A stretch of 64,000 bases of DNA from Nocardiopsis terrae (GCF_014651695.1 NZ_BMXJ01000006.1:138265-202264), one strand, 5' to 3'; positions 27,624 through 36,669 are shown, counted from the stretch's first letter. Made by a program: numbers and translations. The notes: generated by a model not told the origin, from the sequence alone.

Positions 27624-28876
27624 CTCCTGGCTCCGTGCTTCATGAGTTCGAGGCGGGCGACGACCCCGCGGTGGACCTCGTCGGGACCGTCGGCCAGGCG
27701 CAGGGCCCGCGCGCTGGTCCAGGCCCCGGCCAGCGGGAAGTCGTTGGACATGCCCGCCCCGCCGTGCAGCTGGATGGCGAAGTCGATGACCTGTTGGGCC
27801 ATGTTCGGCACGGCCACCTTGATCTGGCTGACCTCGCTGAGGGCGTTGCCGGGGCCGCCCTGGTCGAGTTTCCAGGCCGCGTTGAGTACCAGCAGGCGGG
27901 TGGAGTCGATGGCGATACGGGCGTCGGCGATCCGCTCGCGGTTGCCGCCCAGGTTGGCGATCGGCTTGCCGAAGGCGGTCCGTGACAGGCCGCGCTGGCA
28001 GGCCAGTTCGAGGGCCCGCTCGGCCAGGCCGATCAGGCGCATGCAGTGGTGGACGCGGCCCGGGCCCAGACGGCCCTGGGCGATCTCGAAGGCGCGGCCG
28101 GGGCCGGCGATGACGTTGGCCAGGGGCACCCGGACGTCGGTGAAGGTGACCTCGCCGTGGCCGCCGGGTTCGTCCTGGAAGCCCATGGTGTCCAGTTGGC
28201 GCTCGACGCGCACACCGGGGGCGCTGCGGGGGACGATGACCATGGTGTGCCGGTGGTGGCGGTCGGCCCCGGGGTCGGTGAGGCCCATGACGATGAGCAT
28301 CTCGCAGTCGGGGTGGCCGATGCCGGTGGCCCACCACTTGCGGCCGTTGACCACGACCTCCTCGCCCACGACCTCGGCGCGCAGTTCCATGTTGGTGGCG
28401 TCGGAGGAGGCGACGCCGGGTTCTGTCATACAGAACGCGCTGCGGATGCGTGCGTCCAGGAGCGGTTCCAGCCACTGCTCCTTCTGCTGCTCGGAGCCGT
28501 AGCGCAGGAGCACCTCCATGTTGCCGGTGTCGGGGGCGTCGCAGTTGAACACCGCCGGGGCCAGGTGTGACCGGCCGGTGAGCTCGGCGACGGGGGCGTA
28601 GTCGGTGTTGCTGAGCCCGGCCCCGCCGAGGGTGCCGAAGCGTTCGGCGTAGGGGCCCTCGTGCCCCGCGGGCAGGAAGAGGTTCCACAGGCCCCGGGCG
28701 CGGGCCCTGGCGCGGAGCTCCCCGATGACGGGGAGGGGCTGCCAGGGGTCGCCGTCGGCCCTGAGGGCGGCCAGGTCGCGGTGGTAGGCCTCCTCGACGG
28801 GGTCGATCTCGGTCTCCGTGAAGGCGCGGACCCGCTCGACGAGGTCGGTGGCGCGGGGGGAGGGTGCGAAGTCCAT
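27620..28876 (-). CDS. Acyl-CoA dehydrogenase (ACAD family)
   Basis: 418 residues. FAD-dependent alpha,beta-dehydrogenation of acyl-CoA. Visible ACAD segments are FCMTEPGVASSDATN (flavin-contacting) and ISQIKVAVPNMAQQVID followed by HGGAGMSNDFPLA. First gene of a tightly coupled operon with two SDRs and an APH-fold kinase, so it likely works on a branched or hydroxylated acyl-CoA. Promoter elements on this strand are readable: TTGAGC (28907-28912), a 17-base spacer and TAGTGT (28884-28889), overlapping the palindromic operator. Confidence 0.92.
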   Translation of the reverse strand: MDFAPSPRATDLVERVRAFTETEIDPVEEAYHRDLAALRADGDPWQPLPVIGELRARARARGLWNLFLPAGHEGPYAERFGTLGGAGLSNTDYAPVAELTGRSHLAPAVFNCDAPDTGNMEVLLRYGSEQQKEQWLEPLLDARIRSAFCMTEPGVASSDATNMELRAEVVGEEVVVNGRKWWATGIGHPDCEMLIVMGLTDPGADRHHRHTMVIVPRSAPGVRVERQLDTMGFQDEPGGHGEVTFTDVRVPLANVIAGPGRAFEIAQGRLGPGRVHHCMRLIGLAERALELACQRGLSRTAFGKPIANLGGNRERIADARIAIDSTRLLVLNAAWKLDQGGPGNALSEVSQIKVAVPNMAQQVIDFAIQLHGGAGMSNDFPLAGAWTSARALRLADGPDEVHRGVVARLELMKHGARR

Positions 28877-28895
28877 GCCGTTGACACTACGTCCT

Positions 28896-28914
28896 TATTG
28901 AGCAATGCTCAATA
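28896..28914. promoter_or_regulatory. Palindromic operator for the TetR regulator
   Basis: TATTGAGCA-A-TGCTCAATA is a perfect 9-base inverted repeat around one base. It lies between the divergent TetR and acyl-CoA dehydrogenase genes, and covers the -35 of the operon promoter and the upstream ATG of the TetR frame. This is the typical size for a TetR dimer site. Confidence 0.8.
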
Positions 28915-28946
28915 GTGTGAGCGCAGGAGAGCCGCGCCGGACGCGG

Positions 28947-29501
28947 ATGACCCAGGACGAACGCAGGCGCCAACTGGTCGGGATCGGCCTGAGAATGCTG
29001 GTGGAACGGCCCATCCAGGAAGTGGCGGTCGACGAGGTCGCCAGGGAGGCCGGGATCTCCCGGGGGCTGCTGTTCCACTACTTCCCGAACAAGACCGCCT
29101 TCCACGAGGCGGTCGTGGCGGCCGCCGGGCGCCGGGTGGTGCGCAACACCGCCCCCGACGAGGCACTGACCGGCTGGGACGCGGTCGCCCAGTTCGTCGA
29201 GCGCTACCACGAGCAGGTGGACCGGCGGCGGGAGTCCTACCTGGCGCTGGTGTTCGGCGGAGGGCCGGTGACCCTGGACGGCGGGCTGGTGGAGGGCCTG
29301 CGGGACTCCATGGGTACCCGCGTGTGCGCCCTGCTCGGCCTCACCGGGTCCTCGGGCCCGGTCGCCCGTGCCTGGACCGCCTACGTGGAGGCGCGCGCCC
29401 TCCAGTGGACGGCCGTCCCAGCCGCGGAGCGGGTCACGGACCTGGCGGCGGAGGCGGACCACTGCGTCCGCGCCCTGAGGGCCCTGCTCGACCTCGGCTG
29501 A
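28947..29501 (+). CDS. TetR family transcriptional regulator
   Basis: 184 residues from ATG 28947 (MTQDERRR). An earlier in-frame ATG at 28905 lies inside the palindromic operator, so it is an unlikely start; a GTG at 28917 is also possible. The HTH is VDEVAREAGISRGLLFHYFPNKTAF, a TetR pattern given as landmark, near residues 25-50. The C-terminal ligand domain is diverse. It is divergent from the acyl-CoA dehydrogenase operon, so it presumably represses it and responds to an acyl-CoA or related lipid. Confidence 0.88.
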   Translation: MTQDERRRQLVGIGLRMLVERPIQEVAVDEVAREAGISRGLLFHYFPNKTAFHEAVVAAAGRRVVRNTAPDEALTGWDAVAQFVERYHEQVDRRRESYLALVFGGGPVTLDGGLVEGLRDSMGTRVCALLGLTGSSGPVARAWTAYVEARALQWTAVPAAERVTDLAAEADHCVRALRALLDLG

Positions 29502-29561
29502 TCCCGGGCCGGTCCAGGGAAGCCGTCCCCGCGGGGACACGGGGCGTTCTAGGATGCGCTC

Positions 29562-30017
29562 GTGAGCCAACAGACGACGCAGCACAGCAACCCCGGCCAG
29601 CACCACCCCCACGAGGGCGCGGTCCGCGAGGTCCCCACCGGGAGCAACGCCACGGAACTCGTGTACGCACCGGAGCGGGACGGGCTCGCCGACGCGGGCG
29701 AGATCGTGTGGACCTGGGTGCCCTACGAGGAGGACGCCACCCGGGGCAAGGACCGCCCCCTCCTGGTGGTGGGCCGCAGGGGCGACCGCCTGCACGGCCT
29801 CATGCTCTCCTCGCGGACCCCCGGCGAACACGAGCACCAGGACTGGCTGCCGATCGGCGCGGGCGCCTGGGACCGGGAGGGCCGCGACTCCCACGTTCGG
29901 GTGGACCGGCTCTTCGAGCTCGACGAGTCGGCCGTCCGACGCGAGGCCGCGGTCATGGACGAGGAGCTGTTCTGGAGGATCGCCGCGGTCCTGCGCGAAC
30001 GCTACGGCTGGCGCTGA
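29562..30017 (+). CDS. PemK/MazF-like protein, solitary
   Basis: 151 residues from GTG. An acidic, His-rich leader is followed by the family segments GEIVWTWVPYEED, GKDRPLLVVGRR and LGLMLSS-like HGLMLSSRT. These correspond to the SH3-like barrel of PemK/MazF (RPVLVV pattern). A C-terminal DEELFWRIAAVLRERYGW helix completes it. No antitoxin gene lies next to it, so the annotation as a toxin is doubtful. Actinomycete solo members are often conserved chromosomal genes. It overlaps the convergent reductase gene by 16 bases. Confidence 0.7.
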   Translation: MSQQTTQHSNPGQHHPHEGAVREVPTGSNATELVYAPERDGLADAGEIVWTWVPYEEDATRGKDRPLLVVGRRGDRLHGLMLSSRTPGEHEHQDWLPIGAGAWDREGRDSHVRVDRLFELDESAVRREAAVMDEELFWRIAAVLRERYGWR

Positions 30018-31057
30018 TCCCGCGGATGCACCGGGCCCTCACCTGCCCCCGTGCGGGTGAGGGCCGCGGCGATCTCGTCCAGGTCCTCCCCGGTGAGTTC
30101 CAGGGAGGCGGCGGGCAGCCACCCGTCGACCTGCTCGGGCCGACGCGCACCCACGATCGCCCCGGTCACACCCTCCCAGGCCAGGGTCCAGGCCACGGCG
30201 ACGGCGGCGACCGGCACCCCGTGCCGCTCGGCCACGGGTCCGAGGGCGCGTGCCACGGACAGGTTCCTCTCCAGACCAGTGGTGAAGTCCGGGGCGGTCC
30301 TGCGCCAGTCGGTGTCCGGCAGGGTGGCCACCCGGTCGGCGGAGAACTCCCCGCTGAGCAGGCCCGAGTGCATGGGCTGGTAAACGATCGCTCCACTGCC
30401 GTTGCGCGCCGCCCAGGCCAGGTCGGGGGCGGCCCCGCGGGACAACAGGGAGAACTGGGGCTGGATCGCGTCCACGTGCGCGATGGTGTCGGCTTCGGCC
30501 AACCGGTCCGCACCGTGGTTGGACAGCGCGATCGCGCCGACCTTGCCCTCCTGCCGCAGTTCGGCGAAGGTCGCCCAGTACTCGGCCAGGGGCACGGCGT
30601 CCGGTGAGGGTGCGCCCGGCGGCGTCTCGAAGTCGAGGGGGAGGCCGTCACCGGGCCAGTGCGCCTGGTACAGGTCGATTCGCTCCACCCCGAGGCGGCG
30701 CAGGGAGTCCTCCAACTCGCGGCGGACGCTCTTGGGGTCGAGGATCTTGCGTGGCGGGGCGAGGGGGTCCGCGTCGTCCCAGACCAGCCCGGCCTTGGTG
30801 AACACGAAGGGCCGGTCGGCCTCGGGGAGGGCGCGCAGGGCGGCGCCCACGACCTCCTCGGAGTGGCCCAGGCCGTAGACCGGCGCGGTGTCGATCCAGT
30901 TCACCCCGGACTCGACCGCGTGCCGAATGGCGGCGATCGACTCCAGGTCGTCCTGCGGACCCCAGGCGAACTTCCACCCGGTGCCGCTGATCGCCCAGGC
31001 TCCGAATCCCACGGTGGAGATCTCCAGCCCGGCGAGGGTGCGTGTGGCCAGCGTCAT
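30002..31057 (-). CDS. Aldo/keto reductase
   Basis: 351 residues. NADPH-dependent (beta/alpha)8 reductase. The catalytic tetrad can be placed: Asp and Tyr in WIDTAPVYG, Lys in FTKAGLVWDD, His in YQAHWPGDG. The C-terminal cofactor segment GARRPEQVDGWL is typical. It stops with TAG inside the convergent PemK-like gene. The start ATG lies about 120 bases from the divergent XRE regulator, which might control it. Substrate unknown. Confidence 0.9.
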   Translation of the reverse strand: MTLATRTLAGLEISTVGFGAWAISGTGWKFAWGPQDDLESIAAIRHAVESGVNWIDTAPVYGLGHSEEVVGAALRALPEADRPFVFTKAGLVWDDADPLAPPRKILDPKSVRRELEDSLRRLGVERIDLYQAHWPGDGLPLDFETPPGAPSPDAVPLAEYWATFAELRQEGKVGAIALSNHGADRLAEADTIAHVDAIQPQFSLLSRGAAPDLAWAARNGSGAIVYQPMHSGLLSGEFSADRVATLPDTDWRRTAPDFTTGLERNLSVARALGPVAERHGVPVAAVAVAWTLAWEGVTGAIVGARRPEQVDGWLPAASLELTGEDLDEIAAALTRTGAGEGPVHPRDQRQP

Positions 31058-31168
31058 CGAACGCTCCGTCCTTGTCGACTGCGCCCAGGTTCGTTCCTGC
31101 CGGGGGCCGGTACCAGGGCGGGCCGATCCTGGTCTCGCGGTGACCACCACGGGCCGGGCCCGGCCGGT

Positions 31169-31174
31169 GATACT
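31169..31174 (+). promoter_or_regulatory. -10 element for a leaderless transcript
   Basis: TG-GATACT style -10 (GATACT) ends 6 bases before the GTG at 31181, the spacing of actinobacterial leaderless mRNAs. No Shine-Dalgarno sequence precedes the GTG. Confidence 0.5.
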
Positions 31175-31180
31175 GGGAAC

Positions 31181-32008
31181 GTGGACAGACGATCCGAACT
31201 CTCCGACTTCCTGCGCTCCCGCCGGGCCCGCCTGAGCCCGGAGGACGTGGGCCTGCGCGACTACGGGGGCCGAAGGAGGGTCCCCGGTCTGCGCCGGGAG
31301 GAACTCGCCCAGGTCGCCGGCCTCAGCGTCGACCACTACGTGCGCCTCGAACAGGGCCGTGCCCTGCGTTTCTCCCCGGAGGTGCTCGACGCGGTCGCCC
31401 GTGTTCTCCGTCTCGACCCGAGCGAGCGCGAGCACCTGTACAACCTCGCCGTCCCGGAGGCCGGACGGGGCGGGGGCGCGGGACAGCGGGTCCGCCCGGG
31501 CCTGGTCCGGCTGTTGGCGGCCGCCGAGGGGGTGCCCGCCTACGTGGTGGGCCGCCGCGCCGACGTTCTGGCCTGGAACCGCCTCGCCGGTGCCCTGTTC
31601 GCCGACTTCGACGCGTTGCCTCCGAACCACCGCAACCTGGCTCGCCTGCTGTTCCTCGACGAGGACTACGGGAGGGTCTACCGGGACCGGGACCGCAAGG
31701 CCGAGGACCTGGTGGCCTACCTGCGCCTGGACGCCGGGCGCCATCCGGGCGACCCGGTGACGGAGGCCCTCCTCGCCGAGCTGACCGAGCGCAGCCCCGA
31801 GTTCCGGCGCCACTGGGGCGCCCACGGGGTGCGCGACAAGACCCGTGGCCGCTACCGGTTGCGCCACCCCGCGGTCGGGGACCTCGACCTCGCCTACGAG
31901 ACCCTGCGCCTGCCCGACGACCCCGACCAGGTCCTGGTCTTCCACACCGCCGATCCGGGGAGCGGGTCCGAGCGGGCGCTGGCCAAACTGCGGGCCGAGT
32001 CCGGCTGA
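31181..32008 (+). CDS. XRE family regulator with MmyB-like ligand domain
   Basis: 275 residues from GTG. N-terminal HTH: LSDFLRSRRARLSPEDVGL then VPGLRREELAQVAGLSVDHYVRLEQGR (landmarks, residues 5-60), the signature of the MmyB/XRE subfamily. The C-terminal domain shows WNRLAGALFADF, NLARLLFLD and LDLAYETLRLP, the PAS-like MmyB ligand-binding domain that binds fatty acids in a known structure. In such families the adjacent divergent gene is often the target, here the aldo/keto reductase. Likely leaderless. Confidence 0.88.
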   Translation: MDRRSELSDFLRSRRARLSPEDVGLRDYGGRRRVPGLRREELAQVAGLSVDHYVRLEQGRALRFSPEVLDAVARVLRLDPSEREHLYNLAVPEAGRGGGAGQRVRPGLVRLLAAAEGVPAYVVGRRADVLAWNRLAGALFADFDALPPNHRNLARLLFLDEDYGRVYRDRDRKAEDLVAYLRLDAGRHPGDPVTEALLAELTERSPEFRRHWGAHGVRDKTRGRYRLRHPAVGDLDLAYETLRLPDDPDQVLVFHTADPGSGSERALAKLRAESG

Positions 32009-32089
32009 CCGGCCACGGCCCGGGGCGGCTCCGGAAGGGACCGGGCGTCCCACACTGTGGATAACTCCGTGTGTCCGGCGGCGGCGCGC

Positions 32090-32095
32090 TATACG
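32090..32095 (+). promoter_or_regulatory. Possible -10 of the proA promoter
   Basis: TATACG about 80 bases before proA, with no clear -35. proA needs its own promoter because it is separated from proB. Confidence 0.35.
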
Positions 32096-32177
32096 CTGTG
32101 GGTGATCCCCCTGACCCGGTGCCCTTCGACGCGGCAGGGCCCACCGGACCGGGCGGCCTCCGACCAAGGAAGAAACC

Positions 32178-33452
32178 ATGAGTGACATCGAGCGCGAGGT
32201 CCACGCGGTAGCCGAACGTGCCAGGGACGCGGCGGCCGACCTCGCCCCGCTCAGCCGTGCGGTGAAGGACGAGGCCCTGCTGGCCATGGCGGACGCCCTG
32301 GTCAAGCGGGCGGACGAGATCACCGCCGCCAACGCCGAGGACGTGGAGCGGGCCCGCGAGGCCGGTACCGGTCCGGCCATGGTCGACCGGCTCACCCTCG
32401 ACCCGCAGCGGATCGAGGCCATCGCCGACGCCGTGCGCGAGATCGTCGAGCTTCCGGACCCGGTCGGTGAGTCCGTGCGCGGCGGGATCCTGCCCAACGG
32501 CCTCGACCTGCGCCAGATCCGGGTCCCGCTCGGGGTCGTCGGCATCATCTACGAGGGCCGCCCCAACGTCACCGCGGACGCCGCGGCCCTGTGCCTCAAG
32601 AGCGGTAACGCCGCCCTGCTGCGCGGCTCCTCCTCCGCCTACAGCTCCAACACCGCCATCATCGGGGTGCTCCGCGACGCCCTGGCCGGAACCGGGGTCC
32701 CGGTCGACGCCGTCCAGATGGTCCCGGGACGCACCCGGGAGTCCTCCAATGCGCTGATGCGGGCCCGCGGACTCGTCGACGTGCTCATCCCGCGCGGCGG
32801 CGGCTCGCTCATCCAGGCCGTGGTCCGCGACTCCACCGTTCCGGTCATCGAGACCGGCGAGGGCCTGTGCCACGTGTACGTGGACGCCGACGCCGACCTG
32901 GACAAGGCGGTGGCCATCACGACCAACGCCAAGGCCCAGCGCTGCTCGGTGTGCAACTCCGCCGAGACCCTCCTGGTGCACGAGGCCGTGGCCGAGGCCT
33001 TCCTGCCGCGGGTGCTGGCCTCCCTCGCCGAGGCCGGGGTGACCGTGCACGGCGACCCCCGCGTCCTGGAGGCCGCCGCCGCCAACCCGACCGGTGCCAC
33101 GGTGGTCGAGGCCACCGAGGAGGACTGGGCGGCCGAGTACCTGTCCATGGACCTGGCCGTGCGGGTGGTGCCGGACGTGGACGCCGCGCTCGCGCACATC
33201 AGGAAGTACTCCACCCAGCACACCGAGGCGATCATCACCGACTCGCTCAGCACCTCCCGGTACTTCGTCTCCCGGGTGGACTCGGCAGCGGTGATGGTGA
33301 ACGCCTCCACGCGTTTCACCGATGGTGGCGAGTTCGGTTTTGGTGCGGAAATCGGTATTTCCACCCAGAAACTGCACGCCAGAGGACCGATGGGGCTCCC
33401 CGAAATGACGTCCACCAAGTACGTGGTCACCGGAGACGGTCACCTGAGGTAA
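32178..33452 (+). CDS. proA: Gamma-glutamyl phosphate reductase
   Basis: 424 residues from ATG preceded by AAGGAAGAAA. Second step of proline synthesis: NADPH reduction of glutamyl 5-phosphate. The aldehyde dehydrogenase fold shows [24 protein letters not shown], and the active-site Cys in [14 protein letters not shown]. The C-terminal ends [15 protein letters not shown], characteristic of ProA. It stands apart from proB and is followed directly by a terminator, so it appears monocistronic here. Confidence 0.96.
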   Translation: MSDIEREVHAVAERARDAAADLAPLSRAVKDEALLAMADALVKRADEITAANAEDVERAREAGTGPAMVDRLTLDPQRIEAIADAVREIVELPDPVGESVRGGILPNGLDLRQIRVPLGVVGIIYEGRPNVTADAAALCLKSGNAALLRGSSSAYSSNTAIIGVLRDALAGTGVPVDAVQMVPGRTRESSNALMRARGLVDVLIPRGGGSLIQAVVRDSTVPVIETGEGLCHVYVDADADLDKAVAITTNAKAQRCSVCNSAETLLVHEAVAEAFLPRVLASLAEAGVTVHGDPRVLEAAAANPTGATVVEATEEDWAAEYLSMDLAVRVVPDVDAALAHIRKYSTQHTEAIITDSLSTSRYFVSRVDSAAVMVNASTRFTDGGEFGFGAEIGISTQKLHARGPMGLPEMTSTKYVVTGDGHLR

Positions 33453-33478
33453 TCACCCACCGTTGCTTCGACCTTGAA

Positions 33479-33504
33479 CGGCCGCCCGGAGAACCGGGCG
33501 GCCG
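33479..33504 (+). terminator. Terminator hairpin after proA
   Basis: A perfect 11-base stem CGGCCGCCCGG / CCGGGCGGCCG with loop AGAA, 26 bases after the stop. Confidence 0.75.
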
Positions 33505-33728
33505 TCGCCGTTTCCGGCTACCCCGGAGGCGATCCCGTGCTCCAGGGGTAGCTTGTGCCACAACGACCGTTTTCCTTCTGGAAACCTGGACAGAAGCGAA
33601 TCTTCTCCGGACAAGTATTCCCAAAGCGCTCGGCTCTCGGTACTTTCACTGTGGTGTCACACGGCGCTCTTCCCGCACCCCACCAGAGCGTCGGCCCCCA
33701 CCGGTCACGACGAAAGGAAATCCCCCGC

Positions 33729-34700
33729 ATGAAGCTCGGGAGTAAGATCGCGGCGTCCACCGCCACCGCTGCCCTGGCCATCGGCGGCGTCACCCTCATG
33801 GCCGCACCCGCCCAGGCAGACCTGGTCACCGTGTGCTCCGGACACGGCGGCGCGGTCACCCTGCCCACGGACCTGAAGGTCCCGGCCGGTGCGAGCTGCT
33901 TCCTGGACGGCACCGTCATCCAGGGCGACGTCACCGTCGAGGGCGACGCCAACCTGCACGTTCTCGGTGGCCAGATCGACGGAGAGGTCACCGTCTCCAG
34001 CAACGGTTACTTCGACGCCTCCGACACCTCCGTCGAGGGCAACGTGGTCAACTCCGGCTCCTACGGGACCTACCTGGAGGAGGGCACCTCGGTCGCTGGC
34101 CTGAGCGCCACGGCCGCCGAGGGCGCCGACAACGACGGCTTCGTCTTCGTGGTCGACGCCTCCGCGTCCTCCATCGACGCCCAGGTGGGCGAACTCTACG
34201 TCTCCGGTGCCCGCCTCGGCGGTGTGTCCGCTGACGGCACGGAGTACGCCGACATCTTCGACAGCGTGGTCCGCGGCGACCTGTCGGTCTCCGGTACCTC
34301 CTCCGGCGCCATCCTGTGCGACAGCGAGGTCCTGGGCGACGCGACCTACGCCGACGCCAGCGGCCCGGTCGCGGTCGGCGCGGGTGAGCAGGACGGCTTC
34401 TGCTCCTCCGTCAACTACGTCGACGGCGACCTGTCCGTCACCGGTGTCTCCGGCGGCGTCTACATCGACAACAACATCGTCGGCGGCGACCTGACCACCG
34501 CCCAGAACAGCCCGACCGCGCAGGTCGGCGACAACAACCGCGTCCGCGGCGGCATCATCACCGAGGAGGTGGCCATGCGCACGATGGCCGCCGAGGTGAC
34601 CGCCGAGTTCGAGGAGCACGAGGACGAGCTGGAGGAGACGGTCGAGGAGATGCGCTCCGAGACGGTCGAGGAGGCCATGGAGGCCGGCCCCGCCTTCTAG
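33729..34700 (+). CDS. Secreted beta-repeat protein with acidic C-terminal helix
   Basis: 323 residues; ATG preceded by GAAAGGAAA. Signal peptide with cleavage after APAQA (about 30). The mature part is built of short beta-strand repeats such as IQGDVTVEGDANLHVLGG, VEGNVVNSG, VRGDLSVSG and VDGDLSVTG. Each has a GDxxV pattern resembling bactofilin or right-handed beta-helix coils. The last 45 residues are a charged helix rich in Glu (EFEEHEDELEETVEEM). No catalytic motif is visible. Family and function are not recognised; a surface or matrix structural role is inferred. A strong terminator follows. Confidence 0.8.
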   Translation: MKLGSKIAASTATAALAIGGVTLMAAPAQADLVTVCSGHGGAVTLPTDLKVPAGASCFLDGTVIQGDVTVEGDANLHVLGGQIDGEVTVSSNGYFDASDTSVEGNVVNSGSYGTYLEEGTSVAGLSATAAEGADNDGFVFVVDASASSIDAQVGELYVSGARLGGVSADGTEYADIFDSVVRGDLSVSGTSSGAILCDSEVLGDATYADASGPVAVGAGEQDGFCSSVNYVDGDLSVTGVSGGVYIDNNIVGGDLTTAQNSPTAQVGDNNRVRGGIITEEVAMRTMAAEVTAEFEEHEDELEETVEEMRSETVEEAMEAGPAF

Positions 34701-34750
34701 GCGCTCTCCCGAGCGGCACGACCCGGCAGGGGCGGCCGCCCTCCCAGCAC

Positions 34751-34789
34751 CGCACAGCGCCGACGGCCCCGCGCCGTCGGCGCTGTGCG
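34751..34789 (+). terminator. Very strong terminator hairpin after secreted protein gene
   Basis: A perfect 17-base stem beginning CGCACAGCGCCGACGGC with a 5-base loop, 50 bases after the stop. Confidence 0.8.
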
Positions 34790-34910
34790 CGTGCGCGCCC
34801 GGAAGGCCCACGGAAATCCCGAACCTCCACGGAAACCCCAATCACCCCATCCGCCCCGTACGTATACCGTGGCGGTGACGATGGTCATGCACCGGTGATA
34901 CGTTCCGGGC

Positions 34911-35675
34911 ATGGCTGACTCCGAACGGCGTGTCGTGGTCTCCGGTGGTTCCAGCGGTATCGGCAGGGCCACCGTGTTCACCCTGGCGAAGGAGGGGGAC
35001 GAGGTGATCGCCCTCGGGAGGGACTCCGGGCGTCTCGCCGCCCTGGAACGCAGAGCCCGCGCCCACGGGCTCAACGTCACCTCCCGGGTCTGCGACCTCA
35101 CCGACGAGAGCGCGGTCCAGGCACTGGCGGACGACCTGGGCGAGATCTCGGTACTGGTCAACAACGCGGGGACGGCGCAGGGCGCGCCCCTGCCCGGCAC
35201 CAGCCTCGAACTGTGGGAACGCCACCTGAGCACCAACACCACATTCGCGTTCCTGCTGACCAGGGCCCTCCTGCCGGGCATGCTCGAACGCGACGAGGGG
35301 CGCGTGGTCTTCGTCGCCTCCACCGCCGCGCACACCGGCTCCCGTTACGCCGCCGCCTACACCGCCTCCAAACACGCGATGCTCGGCCTGGCCCGCTCCG
35401 TGGCCGCCGAGGTCGTGGGTACCGGCGTCACCAGCAACACCGTGTGTCCCGCGTTCGTCCGCACCCCACTGACGGAGCGGTCGGTGTCGCGCCTTGCCCA
35501 ACGCACCGGTCGCGAGCCCGAACAGGCCGAGGCCGCTCTGGCCAGGACCAGCCCGTTGGGTCGCCTCATCGAGCCAGAGGAGGTGGCCGCCGCGATCTCC
35601 TACCTGGCCAGCCCCCTGGCCCGAGCGGTCAACGGACAGTCCCTGACCATCGACGGAGGCGGCACCCAGCGGTGA
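34911..35675 (+). CDS. Short-chain dehydrogenase/reductase
   Basis: 254 residues. Rossmann motif SGGSSGIGRAT, NNAGTAQ, catalytic YTASK with the preceding VASTAAH Ser. The C-terminus has the classical FabG-like segment SPLGRLIEPEEVAAAISYL and VNGQSLTIDGG. It resembles 3-oxoacyl-ACP reductase-like SDRs, but the substrate is open. A GATACG about 10 bases upstream of the ATG and the absence of a ribosome binding site suggest a short-leader or leaderless transcript. Confidence 0.9.
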   Translation: MADSERRVVVSGGSSGIGRATVFTLAKEGDEVIALGRDSGRLAALERRARAHGLNVTSRVCDLTDESAVQALADDLGEISVLVNNAGTAQGAPLPGTSLELWERHLSTNTTFAFLLTRALLPGMLERDEGRVVFVASTAAHTGSRYAAAYTASKHAMLGLARSVAAEVVGTGVTSNTVCPAFVRTPLTERSVSRLAQRTGREPEQAEAALARTSPLGRLIEPEEVAAAISYLASPLARAVNGQSLTIDGGGTQR

Positions 35676-35868
35676 GCCCGTCCGGGCGTGCGCCCCGACC
35701 GGACAGCGGCGCCGTTTCGCCCTGTACCAGGAGGTCAGTGCGGCCGCCGTGGCCCCGGACCGGCCCGGTCGGCCCCACGCCCTCCGAGGCCTGCTGGGTT
35801 CCTCCAGCGAGACAGACGCCACCCGGTACCGGCGGCGTCCCGACCCACCCCGACCCAGGGAGAGCACG

Positions 35869-36597
35869 GTGGCAACCGCCTACGGTGAGCACCCCAGCCA
35901 GATCGTCCACCGCTGGGCGCCGCAGGGGACCGGCGCCCCCGCCCCCGCCCCCGTCGCCGTCCTCCTGCACGGCGGCTGGTGGCGGGACCTGCACGACGCC
36001 CGCCTGATGGACCCGCTCGCCCGTGACCTGTCCGCCGCCGGCTGGGCGGTGTGGAACGTCGAGTACCGGCGGACCGGGGCGGACGGCGGGGGCTGGCCGC
36101 AGACCCGCGACGACGTCGCCCGCGCCCTGGACCTGCTCGCCGCCACCGCCGCCGGGGACGAACGCCTCGACACCTCGCGTGTGGTCTCGGTCGGCCACTC
36201 CGCCGGAGGCCACCTCGCCCTGCTGACCGCCGCGGACTCCCCGGTCACCTCCGTGGTCCCGCTAGCCCCCATCACCGACCTGCGCCGCTGCGCCGAGGCG
36301 GGGCTGGGGGAGGGGGCGGTCGGCCCGTTCCTGGGCCCCGACCCCTCACCGGAGCTGTACGCCGAGTCCTCCCCGCTGCACCGGCTGCCGTTCGGCGTGC
36401 CCCAACTGCTGGTGCACGGCGCCGACGACCAGCGCGTCCCGGTCGGGCACAGCCGCGGCTACGCGTCCGCCGCCCGGGCCGCGGGCGACCCCGTCCAGTA
36501 CCTGGAGGTCCCCGGGACCGACCACTTCGCCGTCATCGACCCCGCACGCGCCGCCTGGCGCGCGGTGCGTGAGACACTCGCCACCGGCTGGGGCTGA
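35869..36597 (+). CDS. Alpha/beta hydrolase (BD-FAE / kynurenine formamidase-like)
   Basis: 242 residues from GTG 35869 with AGGGAGAG upstream; an in-frame ATG at 35749 would add unlike Pro/Arg-rich sequence. HGGWW supplies the oxyanion hole, GHSAGG the nucleophile Ser near residue 115, Asp in VHGADDQRVPV, and His in TDHFAVID. The HGGWW variant is typical of the BD-FAE/kynurenine formamidase-like group. It could be co-transcribed with the SDR 194 bases upstream. Tryptophan catabolism genes are not nearby, so the substrate is uncertain. Confidence 0.85.
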   Translation: MATAYGEHPSQIVHRWAPQGTGAPAPAPVAVLLHGGWWRDLHDARLMDPLARDLSAAGWAVWNVEYRRTGADGGGWPQTRDDVARALDLLAATAAGDERLDTSRVVSVGHSAGGHLALLTAADSPVTSVVPLAPITDLRRCAEAGLGEGAVGPFLGPDPSPELYAESSPLHRLPFGVPQLLVHGADDQRVPVGHSRGYASAARAAGDPVQYLEVPGTDHFAVIDPARAAWRAVRETLATGWG

Positions 36598-36627
36598 CCC
36601 GGTCGCTCCCGGGCGTCCCGGACACAC

Positions 36628-36669
36628 CACAGGGGCGGTTCCTCCGCGTCGGCGGCGGCCACCCCTGTG
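36628..36669. terminator. Inverted repeat between convergent genes
   Basis: CACAGGGG and CCCCTGTG bracket a GC-rich 26-base loop that can itself fold, between the hydrolase and M48 stops. Confidence 0.45.

Noticed and set aside
28905-28907. ATG inside the palindrome as the TetR start
   Set aside because: It lies within the perfect operator; ATG 28947 matches the family N-terminus better.
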